From: Pantoea rodasii
GTDB lineage: Bacteria; Pseudomonadota; Gammaproteobacteria; Enterobacterales; Enterobacteriaceae
Assembly (NCBI RefSeq): GCF_002095465.1
Contig: NZ_MLFP01000086.1
Span: forward strand, 744,001-808,000
DNA length: 64,000 nt
Direction: 5' to 3'
Below are positions 16,988-25,820 of this stretch, in pieces. How positions within the stretch are numbered: the stretch's first letter is position 1; each line of letters opens with the position of its first letter. The translations under genes and the position numbers were made by a program. The notes under the pieces are model-generated. The model saw only the letters and a program-made list of their open reading frames with translations, made no database searches and was not told the DNA's origin.

Positions 16988-18054
16988 AACAGACGCTGAT
17001 ACCCTGTGTGTTAATGCGAGGCGGCACCTCTAAAGCTGCCTGTTTCCTTGCCAGCGATCTGCCAGAAGCGGGACCGCAACGAGATCGCGTGTTACTGGCG
17101 GTTATGGGTTCACCCGATCCCCGTCAAATTGATGGCATTGGTGGAGCCGATCCGCTCACCAGCAAAGTCGCGATTATCTCACCTTCGACGCGGCCTGATG
17201 CCGATGTCGATTACCTGTTTGCCCAAGTTAACGTGGATCAAGCAGTCGTCGATTATGGACAGAACTGCGGCAATATCCTCGCCGCCGTGGGGCCTTTTGC
17301 CATTGAGAAAGGCCTGATAAGTGCGCAGGGCGACATCACGCGCGTGCGCATCTTTATGATCAACACCGGGCAAATCGCGGTCGCGCAACTCGCAACGTCC
17401 GATGGTACGGTGGAATATCAGGGCGATACGCAGATAGACGGCGTGCCCGGTTTTGGCGCAGAGCAAATTCTGCAATTCGAGGATATTGCAGGGTCAAGCT
17501 GCGGATCGTTATTACCGACCGGTGAGGCCCTTAATCGTTTTGACGGGATTGAGGTGACATGCATCGATAACGGTATGCCCGTGGTGATCCTGCGTGCTGA
17601 GGATGTGGGATGTACTGGGCAGGAAACCCGCGAACAGCTTGAAAGCAACGTTGAGTTAAAAGCTCGTCTGGAATCCATCCGCTTACAAGCCGGTCCGCTG
17701 ATGAACCTCGGGGATGTGACGAAACGAACTGTGCCGAAAATGACCCTGATTGCGCCCTCCGCCAATGGCGGTGCGCTATCCACGCGGACATTTATTCCCC
17801 ATCGCTGTCACGCCTCCATTGGCGTGCTGGGCGCGGTGAGTGTCGCCACAGCCTGCCTGATCCCCGGTTCCGTGACGCAGGGGATAGCGCAGATTTCCGA
17901 TGCCAGACAGCAGCGTCTGGCAGTAGAACATCCCAGCGGCGAGTTTAGCGTGATGCTGACCTGTGATGAAGCAGGGAAGGTGACGCAAAGCGGCCTGATA
18001 CGTACGGCACGTCTGTTATTCGACGGGCGGGTGGCGATTCCAGCCTCACGCTAA
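16984..18054 (+). CDS. galD: 4-oxalomesaconate tautomerase (PrpF-like)
   Basis: 356 residues. Interconverts keto and enol forms of 4-oxalomesaconate before hydration by GalB. PrpF/DAP-epimerase-like fold. The N-terminus IPCVLMRGGTSKAACFLASD is the family signature, followed by MGSPDPRQIDGIGGADPLTS, QNCGNILAAVGPFAIEKG, with the catalytic Cys in NCGN, and PHRCHASIGVLGAVSVATAC. It is coupled by ATGA to galC and is last in the operon before a terminator. The related PrpF aconitate isomerase acts on methylcitrate, but the galBC context fixes this assignment. Confidence 0.92.
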   Translation: MKQTLIPCVLMRGGTSKAACFLASDLPEAGPQRDRVLLAVMGSPDPRQIDGIGGADPLTSKVAIISPSTRPDADVDYLFAQVNVDQAVVDYGQNCGNILAAVGPFAIEKGLISAQGDITRVRIFMINTGQIAVAQLATSDGTVEYQGDTQIDGVPGFGAEQILQFEDIAGSSCGSLLPTGEALNRFDGIEVTCIDNGMPVVILRAEDVGCTGQETREQLESNVELKARLESIRLQAGPLMNLGDVTKRTVPKMTLIAPSANGGALSTRTFIPHRCHASIGVLGAVSVATACLIPGSVTQGIAQISDARQQRLAVEHPSGEFSVMLTCDEAGKVTQSGLIRTARLLFDGRVAIPASR

Positions 18055-18089
18055 AACACCAAATACCCTAAACGCTGACGCTCTCCTAT

Positions 18090-18114
18090 GCTGACAACCT
18101 CATGAGTTGTCGGC
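18090..18114 (+). terminator. Terminator of the gal operon
   Basis: GCTGACAAC (18090-18098) pairs with GTTGTCGGC (18106-18114), nine pairs with one G-T, across a 7-base loop, 36 bases after galD. A short pyrimidine stretch (ATTCTCC) follows. Confidence 0.7.
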
Positions 18115-19027
18115 ATTCTCCATCCGCTGTCAAAAATCTTCGTTTCCACGCGTGACTCCGTGCTCTCACTCACACTGCCTGACCAGACCCCTTATTTGCC
18201 TTAAATGAATATCGGCTGATTCATTATTAATGTGACAATTGTGCGCACGGTGTGTCTTTAATGTTACAATACGGTATATTTAATAGAGAGGTTTTTAAAA
18301 ATTTAACGGCGCAGGAATTACGTATTCTGAAAGTGATAATTGTTTTTGGTTTGTTAAATTAAATCATTCTGGCTGTTATTAAAATACAATAACTCAATGC
18401 TTGTTAAAATTCCGTATTATTGATGTTGACCGTATGTCTACGGTAATTGTAACCCTGCTAAATAATAAGATAATCGCATCATTACGGGTTGCACGCCGAT
18501 TCTTTCACTCTTCAATGCATCATAATTAACGCTCAAAACCACGCTAATACCTTGAATTAAGTTGATTAAAATCAAAGATTCCTCATAAATTAACTGTCTT
18601 TTTACATTTAATTCACATGAAAATCATTCATTTATACAGCGAATTTTTTCTTTTTGTTACAAGTTGCCCCTTTAATTAGGATGCCTTTGTGTAAACGAAA
18701 ATATAGAATAATTTACAGAAAAATTCTTATTACGAGCCGTGTCGATACCTACGCCTGCAAGTGTTATCGACAGACATTTCGTTAACAATCATGATTTATT
18801 TTCCCCGTTCTTTCTCCGGAACGAACGCCGAAGTGAATAACCTATTTTCCAGTCGTCACCTGTCTGGAAAATATACTGTGGTTGTTGCTCGTGGTTAAGA
18901 GAAAGACGACAGTGCGGTACCGATTTCAACTTGTTATGCACGAGCTTGCTTCATCTCACTCCATAACATGTGAAACGGCGCTGGATTGCCGTTAACTAAC
19001 TCGGTCACTCAAAAAAAGAAGATAGTC
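18115..19027 (+). promoter_or_regulatory. Long AT-rich leader upstream of cioA
   Basis: More than 900 bases without a gene I can support. It is far more AT-rich than the coding DNA on either side. It holds a perfect FNR consensus (18562-18575) and several TGTTAAA-type tracts (about 18352-18362 and 18402-18410) that resemble ArcA recognition sequences (GTTAATTAA). The distance from the FNR site to the cioA start is about 450 bases, so a long 5' leader, an extra promoter or an unrecognised small RNA is possible. Confidence 0.5.
18562..18575 (+). promoter_or_regulatory. FNR-type binding site
   Basis: TTGATTAAAATCAA matches the FNR/CRP-like anaerobic consensus TTGATNNNNATCAA at all ten specified positions. 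It is located in the leader of a bd oxidase operon, a classic target of oxygen-responsive control. Whether it activates or represses cannot be told without the transcription start. Confidence 0.75.
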
Positions 19028-20469
19028 ATGTTAAGTAACGATCTTACATCGCTGATCACGCGTATTGACTTCGCGCTAATTTCATCTATTCACATCATTT
19101 TTCCCCCGCTAACCATTGGACTGGCTGCACTGTTGTTCATCTCTGAACTGATGTGGGTCAGGAAGCAAGATGAGAAGTGGTATCGACTGTGTCGCTTCTT
19201 TGAAAAGCTGTTTATCGTTAACTTCGGTGCTGGTGTGGCCACCGGCGTCACCATGGAAATGGCTTTTGGTATTCTCTATGGCCGCTTCTCACAGGCTGCC
19301 GGACCGTTCTTTGGTCAGGTGCTCGGCTATGAAACCATTACCGCGTTTATGTATGAAGCCGGCTTTATCGGACTGATGATTTTTGGCTGGGGCAAGATCA
19401 GCAAAGGGATGCACCTGTTTGCGACCTTTAACGTGGCGCTCTCATCTACACTTTCTGCGATGTGGATCCTGGTCGCCAACTCCTGGATGCAGACACCAAC
19501 CGGTGTTGAACTGCACAACGGTATCTTTATTGTGACCGACTGGCTGGCCGCGATACTTAACCCGAATGCACTCAGCGCCTTCCCGCACATGCTGCTGGCG
19601 AGCTTCGAGCTGTCGCTGTGCTTCGTGGTGGCAACCTGTGCCTGGTATGTCCTCAAGCAACGTCATGTTGATCTGTTCCTGAAACCGCTGAAGTACTCGC
19701 TGATGGCGCTGGCCGTGGTCGCCGCCGTTCAGATCTACATGGGTGACGTGCTGGGTGAAGCCACGCTGGAACATAAACCGGCTGCACTGGCTGCGATGGA
19801 AGGGCACTACGATACCTACGATTCTGCCGGTAACGTCAACAGCGCCTGGCATATCCTCGGCTGGCCGAACAAAGAAGGTACCGGTCTGGCATGGTCAATC
19901 GATATTCCGCATGCGTTGAGCCTGATTGAGACCAAAACCTGGAACGGTACGGTGACGGGCCTGAACAGCTTCCCGAAAGATCAGCAACCGCCTGTGGTGT
20001 TGCCGTTCTATGCCTTCCGCGCCATGTCAGGTGCTGCGGGTGCGATGCTGCTGGTTAGCCTGTGGGGCGTCTGGCTGATTGCACGCCGTCGTATGTCCAG
20101 TGATTTGGCGCCACGCAATAAACTGTTCCTCGCGCTGGCCGTTGCCATGGTGGTTCTGCCTTATATCGCGATCATCGCCGGTTGGTGGACGCGTGAAATT
20201 GGCCGTCAGCCATGGATCGTATATGGCCTGATGCGCACCGAAGACGGTATGAGTCCGATGACCATGGGTCTGGCTATCTTCTGGCTGGTGGCTTCGCCAT
20301 CTTTGAAACCGCTGTGGTGGCGGGCACCATCTGGTTCCTCGCCAAAGTGGTGCGTATGGGTCCTGATTTGACCAGCAAAATACCGGGCGAAGGGCATGAG
20401 CATTTAGGTCACCTTGATATGCCTGCCAGTGGTCATGCTGACCATCCTGAATATATCCGTCCGGTTTGA
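19028..20469 (+). CDS. cioA: Cyanide-insensitive-type bd quinol oxidase subunit I (CioA/CydA), one indel
   Basis: Heme-bearing subunit of a cytochrome bd oxidase that reduces oxygen with quinol electrons. Corrected length is about 480 residues. It has ITRIDFALISSIHIIFPPLT with the b595/d-region His, GAGVATGVTMEMAFG, GYETITAFMYEAGFIGLMIF, MWILVANSWMQTPTG and GWWTREIGRQPWIVYG. The Q-loop is short, as in CioA and unlike E. coli CydA. The frame breaks near 20290: one extra G in GGTGGCTTC gives FWLVGFAIFETAVVAGTIWF. It heads cioAB-cydDC. ATG 19028 is used. As a respiratory gene otherwise perfect to its end, the frameshift is most likely a sequence error. Confidence 0.88.
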
Positions 20470-20484
20470 TGGGAGAAGAAATCC

Positions 20485-21534
20485 ATGGACATGCTTAACA
20501 CGACTCAGCACTTCCTGATCATCGCCTGGTGGTTAGCGTTTGGTATCAGCGTTCTTTTATATATCGCACTGGATGGTGCCGATTTGGGGGCGGGGATCTT
20601 CTCGCTCTTCGTCCGCGACCATGACGAGCGCGGTGCCATTATGTCGGCGATGGCCGGCACCTGGGATGCTAACGAAACCTGGCTGATCGTCGCCGGCGGT
20701 ATTATGTTCGGCACCTTCCCGTTTGTGTACGGTTCGGCCTTTAGCTACCTGATGGTGCCGATGTCGCTGGTGTTGTGGGGCATTATGTCCCGCGCCGTGG
20801 CACTGGAGTTCCGCCATCTGGCCTCGCCATTCTGGCAGAAGTTTTCTGACGGCATCTTTGGTGTTGCCAGCCTCGCCGTCACCTTCTTTGGTGGAATGTG
20901 CGTGGGCGCACTGCTGCAAGGTTTCCAGATGGATTCACCTGCACAAGGTGTTCCCAACTATGTGGGCGGTGCATTTAACTTCATCTCGGCTTTCTCTATC
21001 TGGACCGGTGTGGCTTCCTGTATCGCCATGACGCTGGCAGGCGTATTGTTTGTTCGTGCTCGCTTCGAGAAAAACGAACCGATTCGCCAGGATGCTGCTC
21101 GCTGGACCGCCGTGATCTTCTGGTTAGCGATTGCTGCCGTGGTGATTACCTGGGTGTGGAGCGCGGTGATTTTTGACTGGGCACGTGCTAAATGGTTCGG
21201 TCCACACTTCTGGGTCTGGGGCTTGTTTGGCCTGATTGCGCTGGTGTGTATCGATCAGGTTCGTCGTGACACCCTGAAGGACAAAGATTTCGCCGCCGTG
21301 TTGTGGTTCAATGCCGCCGCGTTCATTTTGGGCTTCGGCATGCTGCTGACCATGTTCCCATGGATTGTTCCAGGCACCTGGACCATCTGGGCGGGCGCCA
21401 GCCCACAGGTTTCGCTGATTACCTTCACCATGACCATGGGCGGTTTTGTTCCGGTGATGCTGATGTACAACTGGTATCAGATCTGGGTATTCCGCGGCCG
21501 TATCTCTAAGCTGGTTGGTCACGGGGGTCACTAA
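20485..21534 (+). CDS. cioB: bd quinol oxidase subunit II (CioB/CydB-like)
   Basis: 349 residues, about eight membrane helices. Non-heme scaffold subunit of the bd oxidase. Conserved segments: WWLAFGISVLLYIALDGADL (helix 1, with the DGADLGAG motif), GTWDANETWLIVAGG, FGTFPFVYGSAFSYLMVP and FEWR-region equivalents AVALEFRHLA. It follows cioA by 15 bases with GGGAG upstream, and cydD begins six bases after its stop. Length and the ALDGADLGAG motif fit the family; the Cio subgroup is inferred from its partner's short Q-loop. Confidence 0.92.
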   Translation: MDMLNTTQHFLIIAWWLAFGISVLLYIALDGADLGAGIFSLFVRDHDERGAIMSAMAGTWDANETWLIVAGGIMFGTFPFVYGSAFSYLMVPMSLVLWGIMSRAVALEFRHLASPFWQKFSDGIFGVASLAVTFFGGMCVGALLQGFQMDSPAQGVPNYVGGAFNFISAFSIWTGVASCIAMTLAGVLFVRARFEKNEPIRQDAARWTAVIFWLAIAAVVITWVWSAVIFDWARAKWFGPHFWVWGLFGLIALVCIDQVRRDTLKDKDFAAVLWFNAAAFILGFGMLLTMFPWIVPGTWTIWAGASPQVSLITFTMTMGGFVPVMLMYNWYQIWVFRGRISKLVGHGGH

Positions 21535-21540
21535 GACATC

Positions 21541-23299
21541 ATGTCTGCTAGTTCTCCTCCTGGTAGAATGGCTGCCCGCCTGGCAGAACGTTGGCTTTCG
21601 AGCCTGCGTCGCCAGGCGGGCGGGTTATTTTCGCTGTCGATCAGTATGGCCGCGCTCAATGCCATCCTGATGATTGCACAGTGCTGGCTGTTAGCCTGGC
21701 TGATCAGTAATGCCGTTATTGGCGGTAAAAACCTGACCGCACTGATGCCTTTCCTGTTGTTACTGCCGGTAGTGATGCTGCTGCGCGCGGGCATTGATGT
21801 GCTGCGCCAGGGCTTTGCCTTTGAAGCCTCCGCACGTATCCGCCAGGGTCTGCGTGGTATGTTGCTGGATCGCATTGCGGCGCTGGGCCCTGCCTGGAGT
21901 CAGAATCAGCGCACGGGCAGTATCGCCAGCTCGCTGGGTGAAGGCGTTGAAGCCATCGAAGCCTATTTCTCCGGCTTTCTTCCGCAAAAATCATTATCGG
22001 TATCGTGCCGCTCGCCATTCTGGTTACGCTTTTCCCCTTTGACTGGGTTTCCGGTCTGATCATGCTGATCACCGCACCGCTGGTGCCGTTGTTCATGATC
22101 GTGGTAGGAAAGGGCGCGGAGAAAATGAGCCTCAAGCAGTGGCACAAACTCAGCCTGATGAGTGCGCACTTCTTTGATGTGATTGCTGGCCTGACAACGT
22201 TGCGTCAGACCAATGCGGCGCGCCGACAAGCGAATATTATCGCGGCGATCTCGGACAGCTATCGTCAGACCACCATGAAGGTTCTGCGGCTGGCATTCCT
22301 CTCTTCTCTGGTGTTGGAGTTTTTGCCACCATCAGCACCGCGATGGTCGCGGTATACGTCGGGTTCCGTCTGTTCTACGGAGAGATGGGCTTCCTGCCAG
22401 GGCTGTTTGCCTTATTGCTGGCACCGGAATTTTTCCGCCCGCTGCGCGATTTAGGTGCGCACTACCATGCGCGTATGGATGCGATTGGCGCGACCGAAGG
22501 TTTGCTGGCGATCCTCAATGCTGAACCTCCGGCAGCGTCACAGGGGCAAACATTGCTCTCGACGGCACCGCGTGAAATTCGCCTCGAAGGTGTGAGCTAT
22601 CAGTATGAAGAGGGCGGCGGTGTCACGGATGTCTCCTTCACGTTACTCAGTGGCGAGACTGTCGCGCTGGTCGGCACCAGCGGGGCCGGTAAAACCACCT
22701 TGTCGCGTCTGATGCTGGGCTTCATCACGCCCACAGCGGGCCGCATCGTGATCGATGGCAACGATCTTACTTCCCTTGATCTGCCTGCCTGGCAGCAGCA
22801 GATTGGTTGGCTCCCACAGCGTCCGACTCTGTTTGCCGGTTCGATTGCTGAGAATATTGTGTTGTCACGTCCTGACATGAGCCCGGCAGCGATCAAAGCA
22901 GCCGCACAGCTTGCCCAGGCCGACGATTTTATCCAGACGCTCCCGGCGCAATATGATTACAGCCTGGGTGACGGTGGCAAAGGGCTGTCCGGCGGGCAGG
23001 TACAGCGTATTGCCATGGCGCGAGCGGTGTTAAGCGCGCCGCCGGTGGTGATCCTCGATGAACCAACGGTCGCGCTGGATCGTCAGACGGCGCAGCGGAT
23101 GATCGCCGCGCTGAGCGACAGATTGCCAGACAGCGCGCGTTTGATTATTACCCACGACACCGAAATCGCCGCCACGGCTGACAGGGTTATCGTGCTGGAA
23201 AGAGGTCATGTGATTGAATCGGGTACGCCGCAGGCGCTGCGCGACAAAGCAGGCGTGTTCGCTGAACTGGAGCGACTGCAAAAAGGGGACCTCTCATGA
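21541..23299 (+). CDS. cydD: CydD: glutathione/cysteine ABC exporter subunit, two indels
   Basis: One half of the heterodimeric CydDC exporter that moves cysteine and glutathione (or handles heme) to the periplasm and is needed for bd oxidase assembly. Corrected length is about 586 residues, normal for CydD. An N-terminal six-helix domain is followed by an NBD: Walker A GTSGAGKTTL, signature LSGGQVQR and Walker B VVILDEPTVALD. The frame breaks twice, in A5 at 21986-21990 (one more A gives LPQKIIIGIVPLAILVTLF) and in T5 at 22320-22324 (one more T gives VLEFFATISTAMVAVYVGF). Both fixes restore a full protein. It overlaps cydC by four bases. Confidence 0.87.
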
Positions 23300-24942
23300 A
23301 TGATCTCTGGCATCTTTTGCGCCTCGCCCGCCCGTGGCGTTTCCGCATGGCGCTGGGCGTATTGCTCTCGGTTATCGTGATTATCTCTAACGTGGCGCTG
23401 CTGGCATTATCAGGCTGGTTTATTACCTCCATGGCATTAGCGGGCATCGGCTCACTGGCGCTGGAGTTTTTCACGCCCGCCGCGGCAATCCGTGGTCTCG
23501 CGGTATTGCGTACATTCGCGCGTTATCTGGAAAGGCTGGTCACGCACGATGCAACGTTGCGTTTGCTCTCGGTGTTACGCGTCTGGTTCTATCAGCAGCT
23601 CGCCCAGCTGGCACCCGCGCGATTGCAGGACTTCCGTGATGGTGATGTGCTGGCGCGTTTCCGGGCGGATATCGATAGCCTGGATAATTTCTATCTGCGC
23701 ATCTTAACGCCGGCCATTGCGGGGTTGATCTCGTCGATGATCATCCTGGCCGGGATCTGCTGGTTCTCGCCTTCAGTGGCAATGATTGATGCGGTGGTGT
23801 TGATTCTCGCTGGGGTGATTGTGCCTTGTGTGGTGGCATCGATGACCAAAGCCAGCGGCCATAAGATTGTCCGCGTTCGCTCGTCAGTGCAGGCAGCATC
23901 CACCGACTTGATGCGTGGTTTGCCAGAGTTGCAGATGGTAGGCGCGGTCAGTCATCAAACCGAACATCTGCGTCAATTCTCGCAGCAGTTGATTGGCGCG
24001 CAGCGCAAACAAGCGTGGACAAGTGCCAGCGGCGGCGCGATCTGTGCGCTGCTGGGGCAGCTCGGGGTATTTGTTGCCTTCCTGTTGTTGTTCAGTCCTC
24101 AGCACGCAAGCGGTATCACCGCCAGTGAAATTGTTATGTTGTTGTTTACCGTGCTCGCCAGTACTGAAGCTGTGGCCGGTTTGCCTGCCGCTTTTGCTGC
24201 CCTGGGCACAACACGTGAAGCGGCGCGCCGTTTATTCTCAATGACTGAACTGACTCCGCCGATTGTGCTGCCTGAAAGCAGTCCAGTACCGGACAACAGC
24301 GCGTTAACTTTCGCATCGGTCACTCTGCGTTATGCGCCGGAATCACCCAAGGTATTGGATCAGCTGAGCTTCACGGTGCCGGAAGGTCATTGCCTGGCGA
24401 TTCTCGGCCCCAGCGGCGCAGGCAAAACCACCATCCTCAATCTGGTGCAAGGGTTCTGGGATACCACCGAAGGGGACGTGTTAATTGGCGGGCGCTCGGT
24501 CAGAACGCTTTCTGAAGATACGTTGCGTCAGATGATCTCGGTGGTCGGTCAGAAAACCTATCTGTTTAACGCATCGATTCGTGACAACCTGCGTTTGGTC
24601 TCACCTGATGCGAACGATGATGCATTATGGGATGCACTGGCACGAGCCGCCTTAGACGAGGAAGTCCGTGGCTTCGCGCAGGGTCTTGATACGTTGGTCG
24701 GTGAGTTAGGCGGACGCCTTTCCGGCGGCCAGGCACGCAGGATTGGCATTGCACGCGCTTATCTTTCTCAAGCGCCGATCGTACTGTTAGACGAACCGAC
24801 CGAAGGGCTGGACGCGCAAAATACAGAGTTGGTGCTTAATTGCCTGAAAGACCTCATTAAGGGTAAAACCACGTTGCTGGTTACCCATCAAATCCAGCCA
24901 CTGTCGCTCGCCGATAGTCGGTTACTGCTCGATATAACATAA
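23296..24942 (+). CDS. cydC: CydC: glutathione/cysteine ABC exporter subunit
   Basis: 548 residues, partner of CydD. A membrane domain (MALGVLLSVIVIISNVALLA, then SGWFITSMALAG) is followed by an NBD: Walker A GPSGAGKTTI, signature LSGGQARR and Walker B IVLLDEPTEGLD. The ATGA overlap with cydD indicates coupled synthesis of the two halves. Placement of cydDC directly behind cioAB rather than at a separate locus means this oxidase carries its own assembly factors. It may be a second cydDC copy in the genome; that cannot be seen from this window. Confidence 0.92.
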   Translation: MNDLWHLLRLARPWRFRMALGVLLSVIVIISNVALLALSGWFITSMALAGIGSLALEFFTPAAAIRGLAVLRTFARYLERLVTHDATLRLLSVLRVWFYQQLAQLAPARLQDFRDGDVLARFRADIDSLDNFYLRILTPAIAGLISSMIILAGICWFSPSVAMIDAVVLILAGVIVPCVVASMTKASGHKIVRVRSSVQAASTDLMRGLPELQMVGAVSHQTEHLRQFSQQLIGAQRKQAWTSASGGAICALLGQLGVFVAFLLLFSPQHASGITASEIVMLLFTVLASTEAVAGLPAAFAALGTTREAARRLFSMTELTPPIVLPESSPVPDNSALTFASVTLRYAPESPKVLDQLSFTVPEGHCLAILGPSGAGKTTILNLVQGFWDTTEGDVLIGGRSVRTLSEDTLRQMISVVGQKTYLFNASIRDNLRLVSPDANDDALWDALARAALDEEVRGFAQGLDTLVGELGGRLSGGQARRIGIARAYLSQAPIVLLDEPTEGLDAQNTELVLNCLKDLIKGKTTLLVTHQIQPLSLADSRLLLDIT

Positions 24943-25014
24943 CAAGAGCAGGGATCTGGGATTTTTAGATTTAACCAAAAATAAAATTTGTGAGACAACT
25001 GACCAGGGATCACC

Positions 25015-25185
25015 ATGGATAAAATGACAAACTCCAAAACCCGACGAAAACATATTCGTTTTCCTCACCTGCTGATTGATCAGATTGAAGAGCACATGAA
25101 GATTGAAAACAGCCAAAACTTCTCAGCCTGGGTGGTAGAAGCTTGCCGCCTGAAAGCGCGGGAAGCCGGAACCGGAAAGAAGTAA
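25015..25185 (+). CDS. YlcI/YnfO-family (Arc-like) small protein
   Basis: 56 residues. A basic N-terminus is followed by RKHIRFPHLLIDQIEEHMKI and NFSAWVVEACRLKARE. The beta-strand KHIRFP followed by two helices is the ribbon-helix-helix layout of YlcI/YnfO (DUF3950) proteins, so DNA binding is likely but the target is unknown. The start is ATG 25015, or ATG 25024 in frame. It follows cydC by 72 bases on the same strand and precedes a hairpin, so it may be the last gene of the operon. Such genes are often phage- or plasmid-derived. Confidence 0.75.
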   Translation: MDKMTNSKTRRKHIRFPHLLIDQIEEHMKIENSQNFSAWVVEACRLKAREAGTGKK

Positions 25186-25195
25186 TCCCGCATTT

Positions 25196-25240
25196 TCCCA
25201 TCAGCAGTCCACTGCTATCGCTGGCGTGTTGCTGATGGGA
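25196..25240 (+). terminator. Hairpin after the YlcI-like gene
   Basis: TCCCATCAGCA (25196-25206) pairs perfectly with TGCTGATGGGA (25230-25240), an 11-bp stem with a 23-base loop, 10 bases after the stop codon. AATTT follows. Probable end of the cioAB-cydDC transcription unit. Confidence 0.65.
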
Positions 25241-25820
25241 ATTTCAGTCTAAATTCCCCGCAGTTCTCTGACACCCTGGTTGCGCGCGTCATCTCCTCGT
25301 TAGGGCAATAATCTTCAGCTGATTCTTAGCTAATACCCACCCCGGTTTTATTTATTTACACATACCATCTTTTAAATTACGAATTTATATCGTTTGGGTG
25401 CAATTTAATGACTATTTCTTGATGATTTTGGTAGTCCACTCGAATCATTAAAGGGATATGGGTTAATTAAATGCCCAGGAGTCAGAGCGGCTTCTACGTT
25501 TTCAGTATTTCCTGTCATGGTTTTATTTTTATTATTTCATTCTGTAATTGTCACCTGATGGTGCAAATACCCTCCTTATAAGGTTTATTTTGGGTAATTA
25601 AAGTAAAGCCTTGCTCAGTGAATTGTAATAATTATAATTCTCATTCGCCTTCCAGGCGGGTAGGGATCCTTTTTGCTGTGTACGTTATTAACGCGAAAGC
25701 CGCTCCCTTCAAAAGTTAGACCAGAAGATATGTTTTACAGGGAATGCTGTCTTAAATCCTGACGGGGAGGGCGTTTACGCCACCAGTCATCTCATTAAAT
25801 AACAATTTCAAAGGATGATA
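25241..25820 (+). promoter_or_regulatory. Leader of the siderophore receptor gene
   Basis: About 580 bases without a gene. Strongly AT-rich, with a Fur-like box at 25627-25645. The ribosome-binding site AAGGA lies at 25811-25815. Nothing else is recognised. Confidence 0.5.
25627..25645 (+). promoter_or_regulatory. Candidate Fur box
   Basis: AATAATTATAATTCTCATT matches the 19-bp Fur consensus GATAATGATAATCATTATC at 13 of 19 positions by eye, and closely resembles natural boxes of the form AATNATTCTCATT. It lies 175 bases before a TonB-dependent siderophore receptor, where iron repression by Fur is expected. Confidence 0.65.

Noticed and set aside
19028-24942. Interpretation of cioA-cydD as a decaying pseudogene operon
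   Set aside because: All three breaks are one-base losses and the remaining sequence is full length with every motif intact; sequence error explains it better.
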